A DNA stretch of 64,000 bases from Kutzneria buriramensis (GTDB lineage: Bacteria > Actinomycetota > Actinomycetes > Mycobacteriales > Pseudonocardiaceae), in assembly GCF_003387475.1 (NCBI RefSeq), contig NZ_QUNO01000001.1, positions 372,001 to 436,000 on the forward strand, in the 5' to 3' direction. Both the position numbers and the translations under genes were made by a program. How positions within the stretch are numbered: the first letter of the stretch is position 1; every line of letters starts with the position of its first letter. Of the stretch, positions 34,064-42,512 are shown piece by piece. Under the pieces are notes generated by a model. It saw only the letters and a list, made by a program, of their open reading frames with translations, did no database searches and had not been told where the DNA came from.

Positions 34064-35550
34064 ACCGGGTGATCAGGTGGGTCCGGGACTACTTCGGCCG
34101 CATGCCGTTGCGGGTGCACCTGGTCTCCGGCCTGGTGGTGCTGGTCGCGGTTGCGCTGTTCGGGGCGTGGTTCATCACGTCCAAGGTGCTGGAGAACTAC
34201 CTGATCGGCCAGACCGACAGCCGGCTGCACGGCATGCTCCAGGCAACCCAGCGGCAGGTGCAGGCCGGCATCGGCCGGCCGCGGCCCCGACCGCCGGGGT
34301 TCGGCACGGGATTCCGGCTGCCCGGCCGCAGCCTGGTCGAACTGCGCAACGCGACCGACACCCAGGTGCTCAGCACGCCCACCGACGACGGCACGGCGCG
34401 GCCGGCGCTGCCGCCGATGGGCCAGTTGCCCGCCGGCTCGTCGGTGACGCTGCCCTCGCAGGGCGACAGCGGCCCGCAGTGGCGGGTGCAGGCGTTGCAG
34501 GTGGACGGCGTCGAGATCGTGGTCGCCACCGACCAGCGGGACCTGGACGCCGCCGTCACCGACATGCGGATCCGGTCGCTGATGATCTGCCTCGGCGCCC
34601 TCGTGCTGGTCGCCGGGCTCGGCTATGCCCTGGTGCGCAGCAGCATGCGGCCGCTGGAGGAGGTCGAGGCGACCGCCGACGTGATCGCCACCGGCGAGCT
34701 GTCCCGGCGGGTGCCGGTGCGCCGGCCCGGCAGCGAGGTCGGCAAGCTGGCCAACTCGCTGAACGTGATGCTCGGCCGGATCGAGGAGTCGTTCGCGGCC
34801 CGGCAGAAGTCCGAGGAGGCCGCCCGGCGCTCGGAGAACCGGATGCGGCAGTTCGTCGCCGACGCCTCCCACGAGCTGCGCACACCGCTGACGTCGATCC
34901 GCGGCTACGCCGAGCTGTACCGGCAGGGCGCGGTCACCTCGCCGGCCGAGGTCGCCGAGGTGCTGGGCCGGATCGAGGACCAGGCCGCGCGCATGGGCCT
35001 GCTCGTCGAGGACCTCTTACTGCTGGCGAGGCTGGACCAGCAGCGCCCGCTGGAGCAGCGGGAGGTCGACCTCACCGTGATCGCCGTCGACGCCGTGCAC
35101 GACGCCCGGATGCTCGACCCGGACCGCAAGATCGGGCTGCACCTCGACGTCACCATGGACCTGGACGAGGAGGACGGCGGCGGGCTGGCCGTGCTCGGCG
35201 ACGAGGCCCGGCTGCGGCAGGTGCTCAGCAACCTGGTCAACAACGCCATCACGCACACGCCCGCCGGCACCCCGGTGGACGTGCGGCTGTCGCGGCGGGA
35301 CGAGAGCGGCCAGCCGCTGGTCGTGATCGAGGTCAGCGACCAGGGGCCCGGGCTGACCGGCGAGCAGACCGAGCGGATCTTCGAGCGGTTCTACCGGGCC
35401 GACGCCGTGCGCAGCCGGGAGAACGGCGGCACCGGGCTGGGACTGGCCATCGTCGCCGCCCTGGTGGCCGCGCACGGCGGCCGGGTCGAGCTGGACACCG
35501 CCCCCGGTGACGGCGCCACCTTCCGCGTCCTCCTCCCCCAGAACACCTGA
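34060..35550 (+). CDS. Sensor histidine kinase
   Basis: Protein of 496 residues. Two membrane helices (about 18-40 and 168-190) enclose an extracytoplasmic domain of about 125 residues. A HAMP linker, then the phospho-acceptor His271 in FVADASHELRTPLTSIRGYAELYR follow. The ATPase has N box LVNNAITHTP, DQGPGL, FERFYRAD and GTGLGLAIVAALVAAHGG. GTG 34060 overlaps the regulator stop. The sensed signal probably relates to the substrate of the MacAB-like system encoded upstream. Confidence 0.92.
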   Translation: MNRVIRWVRDYFGRMPLRVHLVSGLVVLVAVALFGAWFITSKVLENYLIGQTDSRLHGMLQATQRQVQAGIGRPRPRPPGFGTGFRLPGRSLVELRNATDTQVLSTPTDDGTARPALPPMGQLPAGSSVTLPSQGDSGPQWRVQALQVDGVEIVVATDQRDLDAAVTDMRIRSLMICLGALVLVAGLGYALVRSSMRPLEEVEATADVIATGELSRRVPVRRPGSEVGKLANSLNVMLGRIEESFAARQKSEEAARRSENRMRQFVADASHELRTPLTSIRGYAELYRQGAVTSPAEVAEVLGRIEDQAARMGLLVEDLLLLARLDQQRPLEQREVDLTVIAVDAVHDARMLDPDRKIGLHLDVTMDLDEEDGGGLAVLGDEARLRQVLSNLVNNAITHTPAGTPVDVRLSRRDESGQPLVVIEVSDQGPGLTGEQTERIFERFYRADAVRSRENGGTGLGLAIVAALVAAHGGRVELDTAPGDGATFRVLLPQNT

Positions 35551-35617
35551 ACCCCCGCGAGTCGCGCTCTGGGACACACCGAAATACGGTTTCGGGCAGA
35601 TGGGGTGGGCCCGGTTG

Positions 35618-35634
35618 CCCCTCGGGGCGAGGGG
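35618..35634 (+). terminator. Small hairpin after the kinase gene
   Basis: CCCCTC (35618-35623) pairs with GAGGGG (35629-35634) over a 5-nt loop, 68 nt after the kinase stop. It is a weak terminator candidate for the transporter operon. Confidence 0.35.
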
Positions 35635-35700
35635 TTGCGGGCATAGGTGCGTGGCGAATCCGCGTGCGGAACCGCCGCCTCGACCTGTCGTCTCACGGCC

Positions 35701-36255
35701 ATGCGACTCCCACTGATCACCGTTGCCCTGGCCGGCCTGCTGCTCACGGCCTGCGGCTCGCCCGTCGTGATCACCTCGAAGACGTCCACTGCGGGCAACA
35801 CGAAGCCGGCTTCGTCCACGGCGCCGCCGTGCCGGGCGGCCGACATGAAGGCGCTGCCCACCATCCCGACCCCGCCGCCGGCCGGCACCGAGGCCGTGCG
35901 CGTCGAACTGGTCAACAACGGCGACTTCGCCTGCACGCTCACGGGCATCCCGAAGGTGGCGATCTCCGACCAGCCGCCGGCCGACGGATCCCAACCGCCG
36001 CGCAAGGCGATGTCCGTGAGGTCGAACGGCAAGGCCGTTCCGTTCACGCTGCAACCCGGCGACGACGCGATCACCGTCGTGGCGTCCCCCGAGACCCCCG
36101 ACCTCAAGTGCGCGTCCGGCGCCATGCCGACCAAGGCGGCGGTTGTGCTCGTCGGCGTCCCCGACGAGCTCGTCCCCGCGCCGATGGTCTACGGGACCCA
36201 TTTCAGCGAGTGCGGTGACGCTGTGTCCGTCACCCCGTGGCAGGAGTTCGGCTGA
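35701..36255 (+). CDS. DUF4232-type lipoprotein
   Basis: Protein of 184 residues. The signal peptide MRLPLITVALAGLLLTACGS ends in lipobox LTAC. The rest (VELVNNGDFACTLTGIPKVAI...FTLQPGDDAITVV...) matches the secreted actinobacterial DUF4232 pattern, a small beta sandwich. ATG 35701 is chosen because it begins a perfect lipoprotein signal. It lies alone between the kinase and hemL. No function is established for the family. Confidence 0.75.
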   Translation: MRLPLITVALAGLLLTACGSPVVITSKTSTAGNTKPASSTAPPCRAADMKALPTIPTPPPAGTEAVRVELVNNGDFACTLTGIPKVAISDQPPADGSQPPRKAMSVRSNGKAVPFTLQPGDDAITVVASPETPDLKCASGAMPTKAAVVLVGVPDELVPAPMVYGTHFSECGDAVSVTPWQEFG

Positions 36256-36309
36256 TGCACACAACACCGTGACGGCGGCCACGTGGGGTCACCTGTAAGA
36301 CTGGGGGTC

Positions 36310-37632
36310 GTGACGATCGAGCAGGCAGCCAGCGTTGACACCTCGCGTGCGCTGTTCGACCGAGCGGCCAAGGCCACGCCCGGCGGGGTCAACTCGCCGG
36401 TGCGGGCGTTCCACTCGGTCGGCGGCACGCCCCGATTCATGGTCCGCGGCGAGGGCCCGCATCTGTGGGACGCCGACGGCAACCGCTACGTCGACCTGGT
36501 CAGCTCGTGGGGCCCGATGATCCTGGGCCACGCGCACCCGGAGGTCGTGGCGGCGGTGGCGAAGGCGGCGACCAGCGGCCTGTCCTTCGGCACGCCGACC
36601 GAGGGCGAGGTGCTGCTGGCCGAGGAGCTGATCGGCCGGGTCGAGCCGGTGGAGCAGGTCCGCCTGGTCAACTCCGGCACCGAGGCGACGATGAGCGCGA
36701 TCCGGCTGGCCCGGGGCTTCACCGGCCGGCGCAAGATCGTCAAGTTCGCCGGCTGCTACCACGGGCACGTGGACGCGCTGCTGGCCCAGGCCGGCTCGGG
36801 CGTGGCGACGCTGGGCCTGCCGACCACGCCCGGCGTCACCGGCGCGCAGGCGGCGGACACGATCGTGCTGCCCTACAACGACGTCGCCGCCGTGAAGGAG
36901 GCCTTCGCGGCGAATCCCGGCGAGATCGCGGCCATCATCACGGAGGCGGCCGCCGGCAACATGGGCGCGGTGGCCCCGGACCCCGGCTACAACGCGGCGC
37001 TGCGCGAGGCCTGCCACGCCGACGGCGCGCTGCTGATCATCGACGAGGTGATGACCGGCTTCCGCGTCTCCAAGGCCGGTTGGTACGGCCTGGAGCACGT
37101 GGCGGGCGACCTCTACACGTTCGGCAAGGTCATGTCCGGCGGCCTGCCGGCGGCGGCGTTCGGCGGCCGCGCCGACGTGATGGCGAGGCTGGCGCCGAGC
37201 GGCCCGGTCTACCAGGCCGGCACGCTGTCCGGGAACCCGGTGGCGGTCGCCGCCGGCCTGACCACGCTCAAGCTCGCCGACGACGAGGTGTACCGCAAGC
37301 TGGACCGCAACGCCCGGCTGCTGGGCGAGCTGTTCGGCGACGCGCTGACCGCCGAGGGCGTCGCCCACCAGGTGCAGTACGCCGGCAACCTGGTCAGCGT
37401 GTTCTTCACCGACGAGCCGGTGCGGGACTACGCCGGCGCGCAGGCCGCGCAGACCTGGCGCTTCCCGCCGTTCTTCCATGCCCTGCTGGAGCGCGGCGTC
37501 TACCCGCCGCCGAGCGCGTTCGAGGCGTGGTTTGTCAACGCCGCCATGGACGACGCCGCGTTCGAGGTCATCGAGCAGGCTCTGCCGCACGCCGCCGCGG
37601 CCGCCGCCGCGGCCAAGGAGGACGGTCAGTGA
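36310..37632 (+). CDS. hemL: Glutamate-1-semialdehyde 2,1-aminomutase
   Basis: PLP enzyme of 440 residues that converts glutamate-1-semialdehyde to 5-aminolevulinate, the step between hemA and hemB. Motifs are [46 protein letters not shown] and the PLP lysine Lys273 in [18 protein letters not shown]. The GTG start fits the family. It ends in an Ala-rich tail with its stop overlapping the first of four tandem 77-bp repeats. Gene order onwards matches Rv0524-Rv0530. Confidence 0.97.
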   Translation: MTIEQAASVDTSRALFDRAAKATPGGVNSPVRAFHSVGGTPRFMVRGEGPHLWDADGNRYVDLVSSWGPMILGHAHPEVVAAVAKAATSGLSFGTPTEGEVLLAEELIGRVEPVEQVRLVNSGTEATMSAIRLARGFTGRRKIVKFAGCYHGHVDALLAQAGSGVATLGLPTTPGVTGAQAADTIVLPYNDVAAVKEAFAANPGEIAAIITEAAAGNMGAVAPDPGYNAALREACHADGALLIIDEVMTGFRVSKAGWYGLEHVAGDLYTFGKVMSGGLPAAAFGGRADVMARLAPSGPVYQAGTLSGNPVAVAAGLTTLKLADDEVYRKLDRNARLLGELFGDALTAEGVAHQVQYAGNLVSVFFTDEPVRDYAGAQAAQTWRFPPFFHALLERGVYPPPSAFEAWFVNAAMDDAAFEVIEQALPHAAAAAAAAKEDGQ

Positions 37633-37709
37633 CCGAGCTTGCGAGGGCACCATTCGGTGCAGTGGCCTGGGTCGTAGACCCTCCGAGCGCCAGCGAGGTG
37701 GGACTGTGA
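37629..37709 (+). CDS. Mini-ORF 1, 26 codons, in the 77-bp repeat
   Basis: GTG 37629 overlaps the hemL stop (GTGA). It encodes a 26-residue peptide starting [10 protein letters not shown] and ending PPSASEVGL. Its TGA overlaps the GTG of mini-ORF 2. Whether the peptide is made is unknown; the coupling geometry is seen directly. Confidence 0.35.
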   Translation: MTELARAPFGAVAWVVDPPSASEVGL

Positions 37710-37786
37710 CCGAGCTTGCGAGGGCACCATTCGGTGCAGTGGCCTGGGTCGTAGACCCTCCGAGCGCCAGCGAGGTGGGACTGTGA
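37706..37786 (+). CDS. Mini-ORF 2, 26 codons
   Basis: Identical to mini-ORF 1, in a different reading frame because the unit length is not a multiple of three. It is preceded by GAGGTGG at about 6 nt and linked by GTGA overlaps on both sides. Confidence 0.35.
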   Translation: MTELARAPFGAVAWVVDPPSASEVGL

Positions 37787-37863
37787 CCGAGCTTGCGAGG
37801 GCACCATTCGGTGCAGTGGCCTGGGTCGTAGACCCTCCGAGCGCCAGCGAGGTGGGACTGTGA
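37783..37863 (+). CDS. Mini-ORF 3, 26 codons
   Basis: Identical to mini-ORFs 1 and 2 and again frame-shifted relative to them. It has the same ribosome-binding site and GTGA links. Confidence 0.35.
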   Translation: MTELARAPFGAVAWVVDPPSASEVGL

Positions 37864-37940
37864 CCGAGCTTGCGAGGGCACCATTCGGTGCAGTGGCCTG
37901 GGTCGCAGACCCTCCGAGCGCCAGCGAGGTGGGACTGTGA
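37860..37940 (+). CDS. Mini-ORF 4, 26 codons, coupled to the phosphatase gene
   Basis: Same peptide with one Val-to-Ala change (GTA to GCA at 37906). Its TGA overlaps the GTG start of the histidine phosphatase gene, so ribosomes ending here could restart on the real gene. Confidence 0.35.
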   Translation: MTELARAPFGAVAWVADPPSASEVGL

Positions 37941-38566
37941 CCCGCACCGTCGTGCACCTCATGCGGCACGGCGAGGTGCACAACCCGACCGGCGTCCTCT
38001 ACGGGCGGCTGCCCGGCTTCCGGCTGTCGGCGCAGGGCGAGAAGCAGGCGCTGCGGGTCGCCGAGTACCTGGCCGACCGGGACATCGTGCACGTCGTCGC
38101 GTCGCCGCTGGAGCGGGCGCAGCAGACCTCGCGCCCGATCGTCGACTCGCACCGCCTGGAGCTGGTCACCGACGACCGGCTGATCGAGGCGGACAACAAG
38201 TTCGAGGGCCTGAAGGTGGCCGTCGGCGACGGCGCGCTGCGCTCCCCGCAGCACTGGCCGAAGCTGTGGAACCCGTTCGAGCCGTCCTGGGGCGAGCCGT
38301 ACCTGAAGATCGCCCACCGGATGCTCGGCGCCGTGCACAGGGCCCGCGCGGCCGCCGCCGGCCACGAGGCGGTGTGCGTGTCGCACCAGCTGCCGGTCTG
38401 GACGGTCCGCCGGTTCCTCGAGGGCAAGCGCATGTGGCACGACCCGCGCAAGCGCCAGTGCTCGCTGGCCTCGCTGACCTCGCTGACGTTCGAGGACGAG
38501 CAGCTGATCCGGATCAGCTACTCGGAGCCGGCCGGCAGCACCGATCCGAGGGTGACGGGGGCATGA
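37937..38566 (+). CDS. Histidine phosphatase family protein (Rv0525-like)
   Basis: Protein of 209 residues of the phosphoglycerate-mutase-like family. The catalytic His is in VVHLMRHGEVHNPTGVLYGR. VASPLERAQQTSRPI and the second His in AVCVSHQLPVWTVRRFLEG complete the site. The conserved place between hemL and the cytochrome c maturation genes matches Rv0525. The substrate is unknown. The GTG start lies at the end of the 77-bp array and its ribosome-binding site is part of the last repeat. The stop overlaps tlpA by 4 bp. Confidence 0.9.
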   Translation: MTRTVVHLMRHGEVHNPTGVLYGRLPGFRLSAQGEKQALRVAEYLADRDIVHVVASPLERAQQTSRPIVDSHRLELVTDDRLIEADNKFEGLKVAVGDGALRSPQHWPKLWNPFEPSWGEPYLKIAHRMLGAVHRARAAAAGHEAVCVSHQLPVWTVRRFLEGKRMWHDPRKRQCSLASLTSLTFEDEQLIRISYSEPAGSTDPRVTGA

Positions 38567-39138
38567 AGCGCATCGCCATCGCCGCCGCGCTGCTGGTCAC
38601 GTTGGCCGCGTGCAGCACCGGCAAGGACGCCGTGGTCCAGGGCCAGGGCACCTTCCAGTTCACCGCGCCCGGCGGGCAGACCCACATCGACTACACCGGC
38701 CAGCAGCGCCAGCCGCTGGCCGAGCTGTCCGGGGACAGCCTGCTCGACGAGGGCAAGCAGGTGAGGCTCAGCGACTACACCGGCAAGATCGTCGTGATCA
38801 ACATCTGGGGCGCGTGGTGCGGGCCGTGCCGGACCGAGGCGCCGCAGCTCCAGCAGGTGTACGACGAGACCAAGGCGCAGGGCGTCCAGGTGATGGGCGT
38901 GGACGTGCGCGACGACCGGTCGGCGGCGCTGGACTTCTACCACAACGACAAACTGGACTATCCGTCGATTTTCGACCCGCCGGGGCGGTCGCTGCTGGTG
39001 TTGCAGGGCTATCCGCGCACCACCACGCCGTCCACGCTGGTGCTCGACCGCCAGCACCGGGTGGCCTGGGTGTCCCTTTTGCCGGTTGAGAAGGACGAGT
39101 TGCTGTCCAAGGTGAAGCAACTCCTCGCCGAGAAGTAG
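38563..39138 (+). CDS. TlpA/ResA-like thioredoxin lipoprotein
   Basis: Protein of 191 residues. The signal peptide ends in lipobox LAAC. The thioredoxin domain has W85-C86-G-P-C89 in NIWGAWCGPCRTEAPQL and a cis-Pro segment near TTTPSTLVLDRQHRV. In System II cytochrome c maturation such proteins reduce apocytochrome heme-site disulfides outside the membrane, using electrons from CcdA. CcdA, ResB and CcsA are encoded 4 kb further on, after an inserted block. The ATG overlaps the phosphatase stop. Confidence 0.9.
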   Translation: MKRIAIAAALLVTLAACSTGKDAVVQGQGTFQFTAPGGQTHIDYTGQQRQPLAELSGDSLLDEGKQVRLSDYTGKIVVINIWGAWCGPCRTEAPQLQQVYDETKAQGVQVMGVDVRDDRSAALDFYHNDKLDYPSIFDPPGRSLLVLQGYPRTTTPSTLVLDRQHRVAWVSLLPVEKDELLSKVKQLLAEK

Positions 39139-39240
39139 GCTCGCGTTCACTGATTATTTCCGTTCGTATGACGGGTTCTCCGAGCTCATTCGGTCATCTA
39201 ACGTCGCCTGCGGTCCCGCCCACACGGATGGAGCACACGC

Positions 39241-41280
39241 ATGGCCGACTCGAACTCAGGACTCACGCGCCGCCGGTTCCTCGGCGGCGTCGCCGGCACG
39301 GTCGCGGCCGCCGGCGCGCTCGGGGCGCTGCCGCCCGGCATGGCCGAGGCGCTCGCCGAGCCGCGCCGCCGGGGCCGCATCAGCGACGTCGAGCACGTCG
39401 TGGTCCTGATGCAGGAGAACCGGTCGTTCGACCACTACTACGGCACCATGCGCGGCGTCCGCGGCTTCGGCGACCGCACCGCGGTGATCCAGCCCAACGG
39501 CAAGGACATCTACCACCAGTTCGACCTGGCCCGCACCGACGGCAACGCGCTGCTGCCGTTCCACGTCGACACGTCCAAGGTGGACGGCCAGGACCTCGGC
39601 GACCTGGGCCACGGCTGGGACGACCAGCACCTGGCGATGAACGGCGGCGCCAACAACTCGTGGATCACCGCCAAGGGCGAGATGACCATGGGCTACTTCA
39701 CCGAGCAGGACATCCCGTTCCACCGCGCGCTGGCCGACGCCTTCACGCTGTGCGACGCCTACCACTGCTCGGTGCAGGGGCCGACCACGCCGAACCGGCT
39801 CTACCTGTTCACCGGCACCATCGACGCCGACGGCAAGTACGGCGGTCCGGTCAACTACAACCCGGACGACTACAAGGGCGTGTTGCGCTGGACCACCTAC
39901 CCCGAGCGGCTCCAGGACGCGGGCGTGTCGTGGAAGGTGTACGCCAACAAGGAGGTCGGCGACGACGGGGCGCACCCGTTCGTCGGCGACTACGGCGACA
40001 ACCCGCTGTGGCTGTTCGAGCAGTACCACAAGGACTACAACAGCGAACTGTCCAAGCGGGCGAGCGTGTTCCAGACCTGGGAGCCGGATTCGGGCCAGGG
40101 CAAGGACGTCAACCACGTGCTGTCGGAGTTCATCGCCGACTGCGCCGCCGGCACGCTGCCCAAGGTGTCCTGGATCGTCGCGCCCTACGGCTACTGCGAG
40201 CACCCCGAGGCCCGCCCGGTGGACGGCGCCGCGTACACCCAGGCCGTGCTGAACGCCTTGTGGCACAACAAGAAGCTCTGGGACAACACGGTCGTTCTCA
40301 TCGACTACGACGAGAACGACGGCTTCTTCGACCACGTGCCGCCGCCGATGGCCCCGGCCGGCACGCCCGGCGAGTTCATCAACGGCAAGTCCATCGGCCT
40401 CGGCGCCCGCGTGCCGATGACGGTGATCTCGCCGTGGAGCCGCGGCGGCTGGATCAACTCCGAGGTGTCCGACCACACCTCGGTGATCCGCTTCCTCGAG
40501 CAGTGGACCGGCGTGCACGAGCCGAACATCACCGACTGGCGGCGCGCCATCTGCGGCGACCTGACCAGCTGCTTCGACTTCGGGACCAAGAACCTGAGCA
40601 TCCCGCTGCTGCCGGACACCGCGAAACTCCGCCAGATCGCCGACGACACCCAGACCAAGCTGCCCAAGCCGGCCCCGCCGGCCACCGGCAAGCAGGTCAC
40701 GCCGCTTCAGGACCAGGGCACGCGCCCGGCGCGGCCGCTGCCGTACCAGCCGGCCGTCACCACGTCGCTGTCCGCGGACAAGGGCACGCTGACCACGACC
40801 TTCGCCAACTACGGCACCGCCGAGGTGCAGCTGTGGGCGTTCCGCGCCGACGGCAAGCTGGACGGCCCGTGGCAGTATGACGTGCCGGCCGGCAAGCAGG
40901 TCAGCGACCAGTGGAAGATCTGGAGCTACGGCGACAAGTACAACGTCGCCGTGCACGGCCCGAACCGGTTCCTCTGGCAGTTCGCCGCCGACACCAACGC
41001 CGCCGGCGCGATCGACGCGGCCGCCAGCTACACCGCCGACTTCAAGCTCAAGCTGGCGCTGAGCAACCCGTCGGCCAAGGCCGTGAAGTTCACGGTCACC
41101 ACCAACCACTACGGCAACGGCAAGCAGACCTTCACCGTCGCCGCCGGCAAGACCGTCGACCACGTCTTCGCCCCGTGCGAGGGCTGGTACGACCTCAGCG
41201 TCACAATCGACGCCGACCCGGTCTTCCTGCGCCGCTACACCGGCCACATCGAGAACGGACAACCCAGCATCACCGGCTGA
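39241..41280 (+). CDS. plcN: Phosphocholine-type phospholipase C, Tat-exported
   Basis: Protein of 679 residues. A twin-arginine signal (LTRRRFLGGVAGTVAAAGALGAL) leads to the phosphoesterase domain with MQENRSFDHYYGTMRGVRGFGD, SVQGPTTPNRLYLFTGT, DYDENDGFFDHVPPP and VPMTVISPWSRGGW. Two C-terminal beta-rich modules (about 500-675) complete the usual size. It would hydrolyse phosphatidylcholine or sphingomyelin outside the cell and release phosphocholine. Such genes are often phosphate-controlled, but I could not make out a convincing PhoP box upstream. It is the first gene of a block inserted between tlpA and ccdA. Confidence 0.9.
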   Translation: MADSNSGLTRRRFLGGVAGTVAAAGALGALPPGMAEALAEPRRRGRISDVEHVVVLMQENRSFDHYYGTMRGVRGFGDRTAVIQPNGKDIYHQFDLARTDGNALLPFHVDTSKVDGQDLGDLGHGWDDQHLAMNGGANNSWITAKGEMTMGYFTEQDIPFHRALADAFTLCDAYHCSVQGPTTPNRLYLFTGTIDADGKYGGPVNYNPDDYKGVLRWTTYPERLQDAGVSWKVYANKEVGDDGAHPFVGDYGDNPLWLFEQYHKDYNSELSKRASVFQTWEPDSGQGKDVNHVLSEFIADCAAGTLPKVSWIVAPYGYCEHPEARPVDGAAYTQAVLNALWHNKKLWDNTVVLIDYDENDGFFDHVPPPMAPAGTPGEFINGKSIGLGARVPMTVISPWSRGGWINSEVSDHTSVIRFLEQWTGVHEPNITDWRRAICGDLTSCFDFGTKNLSIPLLPDTAKLRQIADDTQTKLPKPAPPATGKQVTPLQDQGTRPARPLPYQPAVTTSLSADKGTLTTTFANYGTAEVQLWAFRADGKLDGPWQYDVPAGKQVSDQWKIWSYGDKYNVAVHGPNRFLWQFAADTNAAGAIDAAASYTADFKLKLALSNPSAKAVKFTVTTNHYGNGKQTFTVAAGKTVDHVFAPCEGWYDLSVTIDADPVFLRRYTGHIENGQPSITG

Positions 41281-41290
41281 GTCGTCCAAC

Positions 41291-41347
41291 ATGCAGGGAA
41301 GGACGCCTTACCCTCGTCCAGCGCGGGTAAGGCGCCCTTCCCCGCAT
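41291..41347. terminator. Bidirectional hairpin after plcN
   Basis: Arms 41291-41313 and 41325-41347 pair over 23 bp with two mismatches; the core GGGAAGGACGCCTTACCC has one. An 11-nt loop separates them. It lies between two converging genes. Confidence 0.75.
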
Positions 41348-41351
41348 AGGG

Positions 41352-41861
41352 CTACAGCGCCCTCAGATACCGGTCCGTCACCAGGTTCTGCGCCATCCGC
41401 GGGAACGGGCCGCCGAGCCTGGCCAGCAGCGTCGCCGGCTTGGAGAAGGCCGTCACGGTGAACGAGGCCGTGCCGTCGGCGTTGCGCTCGACGATGAACG
41501 CCTCCTCGCCGCTCTCCGGGTGTCCGGGCAGCGTCCCGTAGGCGAAGCCCTTCCGGTTCTGCTGGTCGACGACGTACACGACCCGGCACGGCACCTGGAT
41601 CGGCCCGAGCCGCAGCACCACCACCGCCTTCGGCTCCACGGTTTTGGACGACGCCTGCACGCGCAGCCCGCTGGCCTCCTGCGCCCGCCAGGCGAACAGC
41701 TTCTCCGCCGCCTCCTCGAAGCCGGTGCGCAGCCGCACGCGGCGGCTGATGGCGTGGTAGCCGGCGGGCATCGCGCCGACGGTGGCGCCGACCTCGGCGT
41801 ACGTCAGCGGCGCGGCCTGCAGCGAGGCGGCCTTGGCAGGGTCCAGCAGTTCGACGGTCAC
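41352..41861 (-). CDS. DUF1990 family protein
   Basis: Protein of 169 residues. AAPLTYAEVGATVG near the start, GYHAISRRVRLRTGFEEAAEKLFAWRAQEASGLRV and GFAYGTLPGHPESGEEAFIVERNADGTASFTVTAFSKPATLLARLGGP fit DUF1990, a SRPBCC-like fold of unknown function. The GTG at 41861 overlaps the stop of the TetR gene (GTGA), so the two are co-translated. Ligand binding is inferred from fold only. Confidence 0.82.
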   Translation of the reverse strand: MTVELLDPAKAASLQAAPLTYAEVGATVGAMPAGYHAISRRVRLRTGFEEAAEKLFAWRAQEASGLRVQASSKTVEPKAVVVLRLGPIQVPCRVVYVVDQQNRKGFAYGTLPGHPESGEEAFIVERNADGTASFTVTAFSKPATLLARLGGPFPRMAQNLVTDRYLRAL

Positions 41862-42382
41862 GACGCCATTGTCGACGGGGCGAGCCGGCGGTACACGCCG
41901 GCCAGCCACTCCGGGCCGTGGCAGAAGTCGTGGTCGATCCACCAGACCAGCAGCCCCAGGATGCCGCTGGTGTGGAACTCGGCGACGACCTCGGCCGGCA
42001 CCCCGTCGACGGCCAGCTGCTCGCGCAGGGCGTCGCCGATCAGGCCGTGCACGTGCTGGATCACCAGGCTGCCGCCCTGCCGCCCGCACAGCGCCCGGTA
42101 GACCCGCTGGTGCTGGTAGGCGTGCTCGAACAGCAGCGTCGCCGGCCGGTCCGGCGCCGCGTCGATGTCCTCGCGCAGGCGGTCCCGGATGTCGTCGAAA
42201 CTGGCCAGCAGCAGCGCCTCCTTGTCCCGGAAGTGGGCGTAGAAGGTGGACCGGCCGACGTCGGCCCGGTCGAGGATGTCCTGCACGGTGAGCCGCTCGT
42301 AGCCGCGCTCCAGCACCAGCTCGATGAGTGCCTCGTGCAGCGTGCGGCGGGTGCGCCGGACGCGGCGGTCCTCCTCGGCCAT
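41858..42382 (-). CDS. TetR family transcriptional regulator
   Basis: Protein of 174 residues. The helix-turn-helix is complete: RTRRTLHEALIELVLERGYERLTVQDILDRADVGRSTFYAHFRDKEALL. The C-terminal domain is of the TetR_C_7/AcrR-like size. It heads a two-gene unit with the DUF1990 gene and is divergent from a membrane protein gene. A 29-bp symmetric operator lies between them, so it probably represses both directions. Confidence 0.9.
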   Translation of the reverse strand: MAEEDRRVRRTRRTLHEALIELVLERGYERLTVQDILDRADVGRSTFYAHFRDKEALLLASFDDIRDRLREDIDAAPDRPATLLFEHAYQHQRVYRALCGRQGGSLVIQHVHGLIGDALREQLAVDGVPAEVVAEFHTSGILGLLVWWIDHDFCHGPEWLAGVYRRLAPSTMAS

Positions 42383-42460
42383 CGCGGCCCCTTTCCGGAC
42401 ATCTGCCGCCGTCTGTCCCGTACCGCACGGACGGCCGGCATTGCTTGTTGTGCCCGGGCG

Positions 42461-42489
42461 ACGTTTCCGAACACAGTGTTCGACAACGT
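42461..42489. promoter_or_regulatory. 29-bp dyad, likely TetR operator
   Basis: Symmetric around 42475: ACGTT, two unpaired bases, CGAACAC, central A, GTGTTCG, two unpaired bases, AACGT. Twelve of fourteen base pairs match. It lies 79 bp from the TetR start and 24 bp from the divergent gene start, the expected location for a shared operator. Confidence 0.75.
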
Positions 42490-42512
42490 ACTCGATGTTC
42501 GGGAGGGATGAA

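Larger units (their letters stand above)
37629..37936 (+). repeat. Four tandem copies of a 77-bp unit
   Basis: Copies start at 37629, 37706, 37783 and 37860. The first three are identical; the fourth has one T-to-C change at 37906. Each unit can fold two hairpins, GCACC-ATTC-GGTGC and GGGTC-GTA-GACCC, and the only change is in the loop of the second. Each unit begins with GTGACC and ends with GAGGTGGGACT, so every junction recreates a ribosome-binding site plus GTG start. The array fills the gap between hemL and the phosphatase gene. Confidence 0.97.

Noticed and set aside
37629-37936. CRISPR array
   Set aside because: The four units are contiguous and identical, with no unique spacers, and no cas genes are present.
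39150-39240. PhoP box upstream of the phospholipase gene
   Set aside because: GTTC occurs several times, but not at the 11-bp spacing expected of PHO direct repeats.
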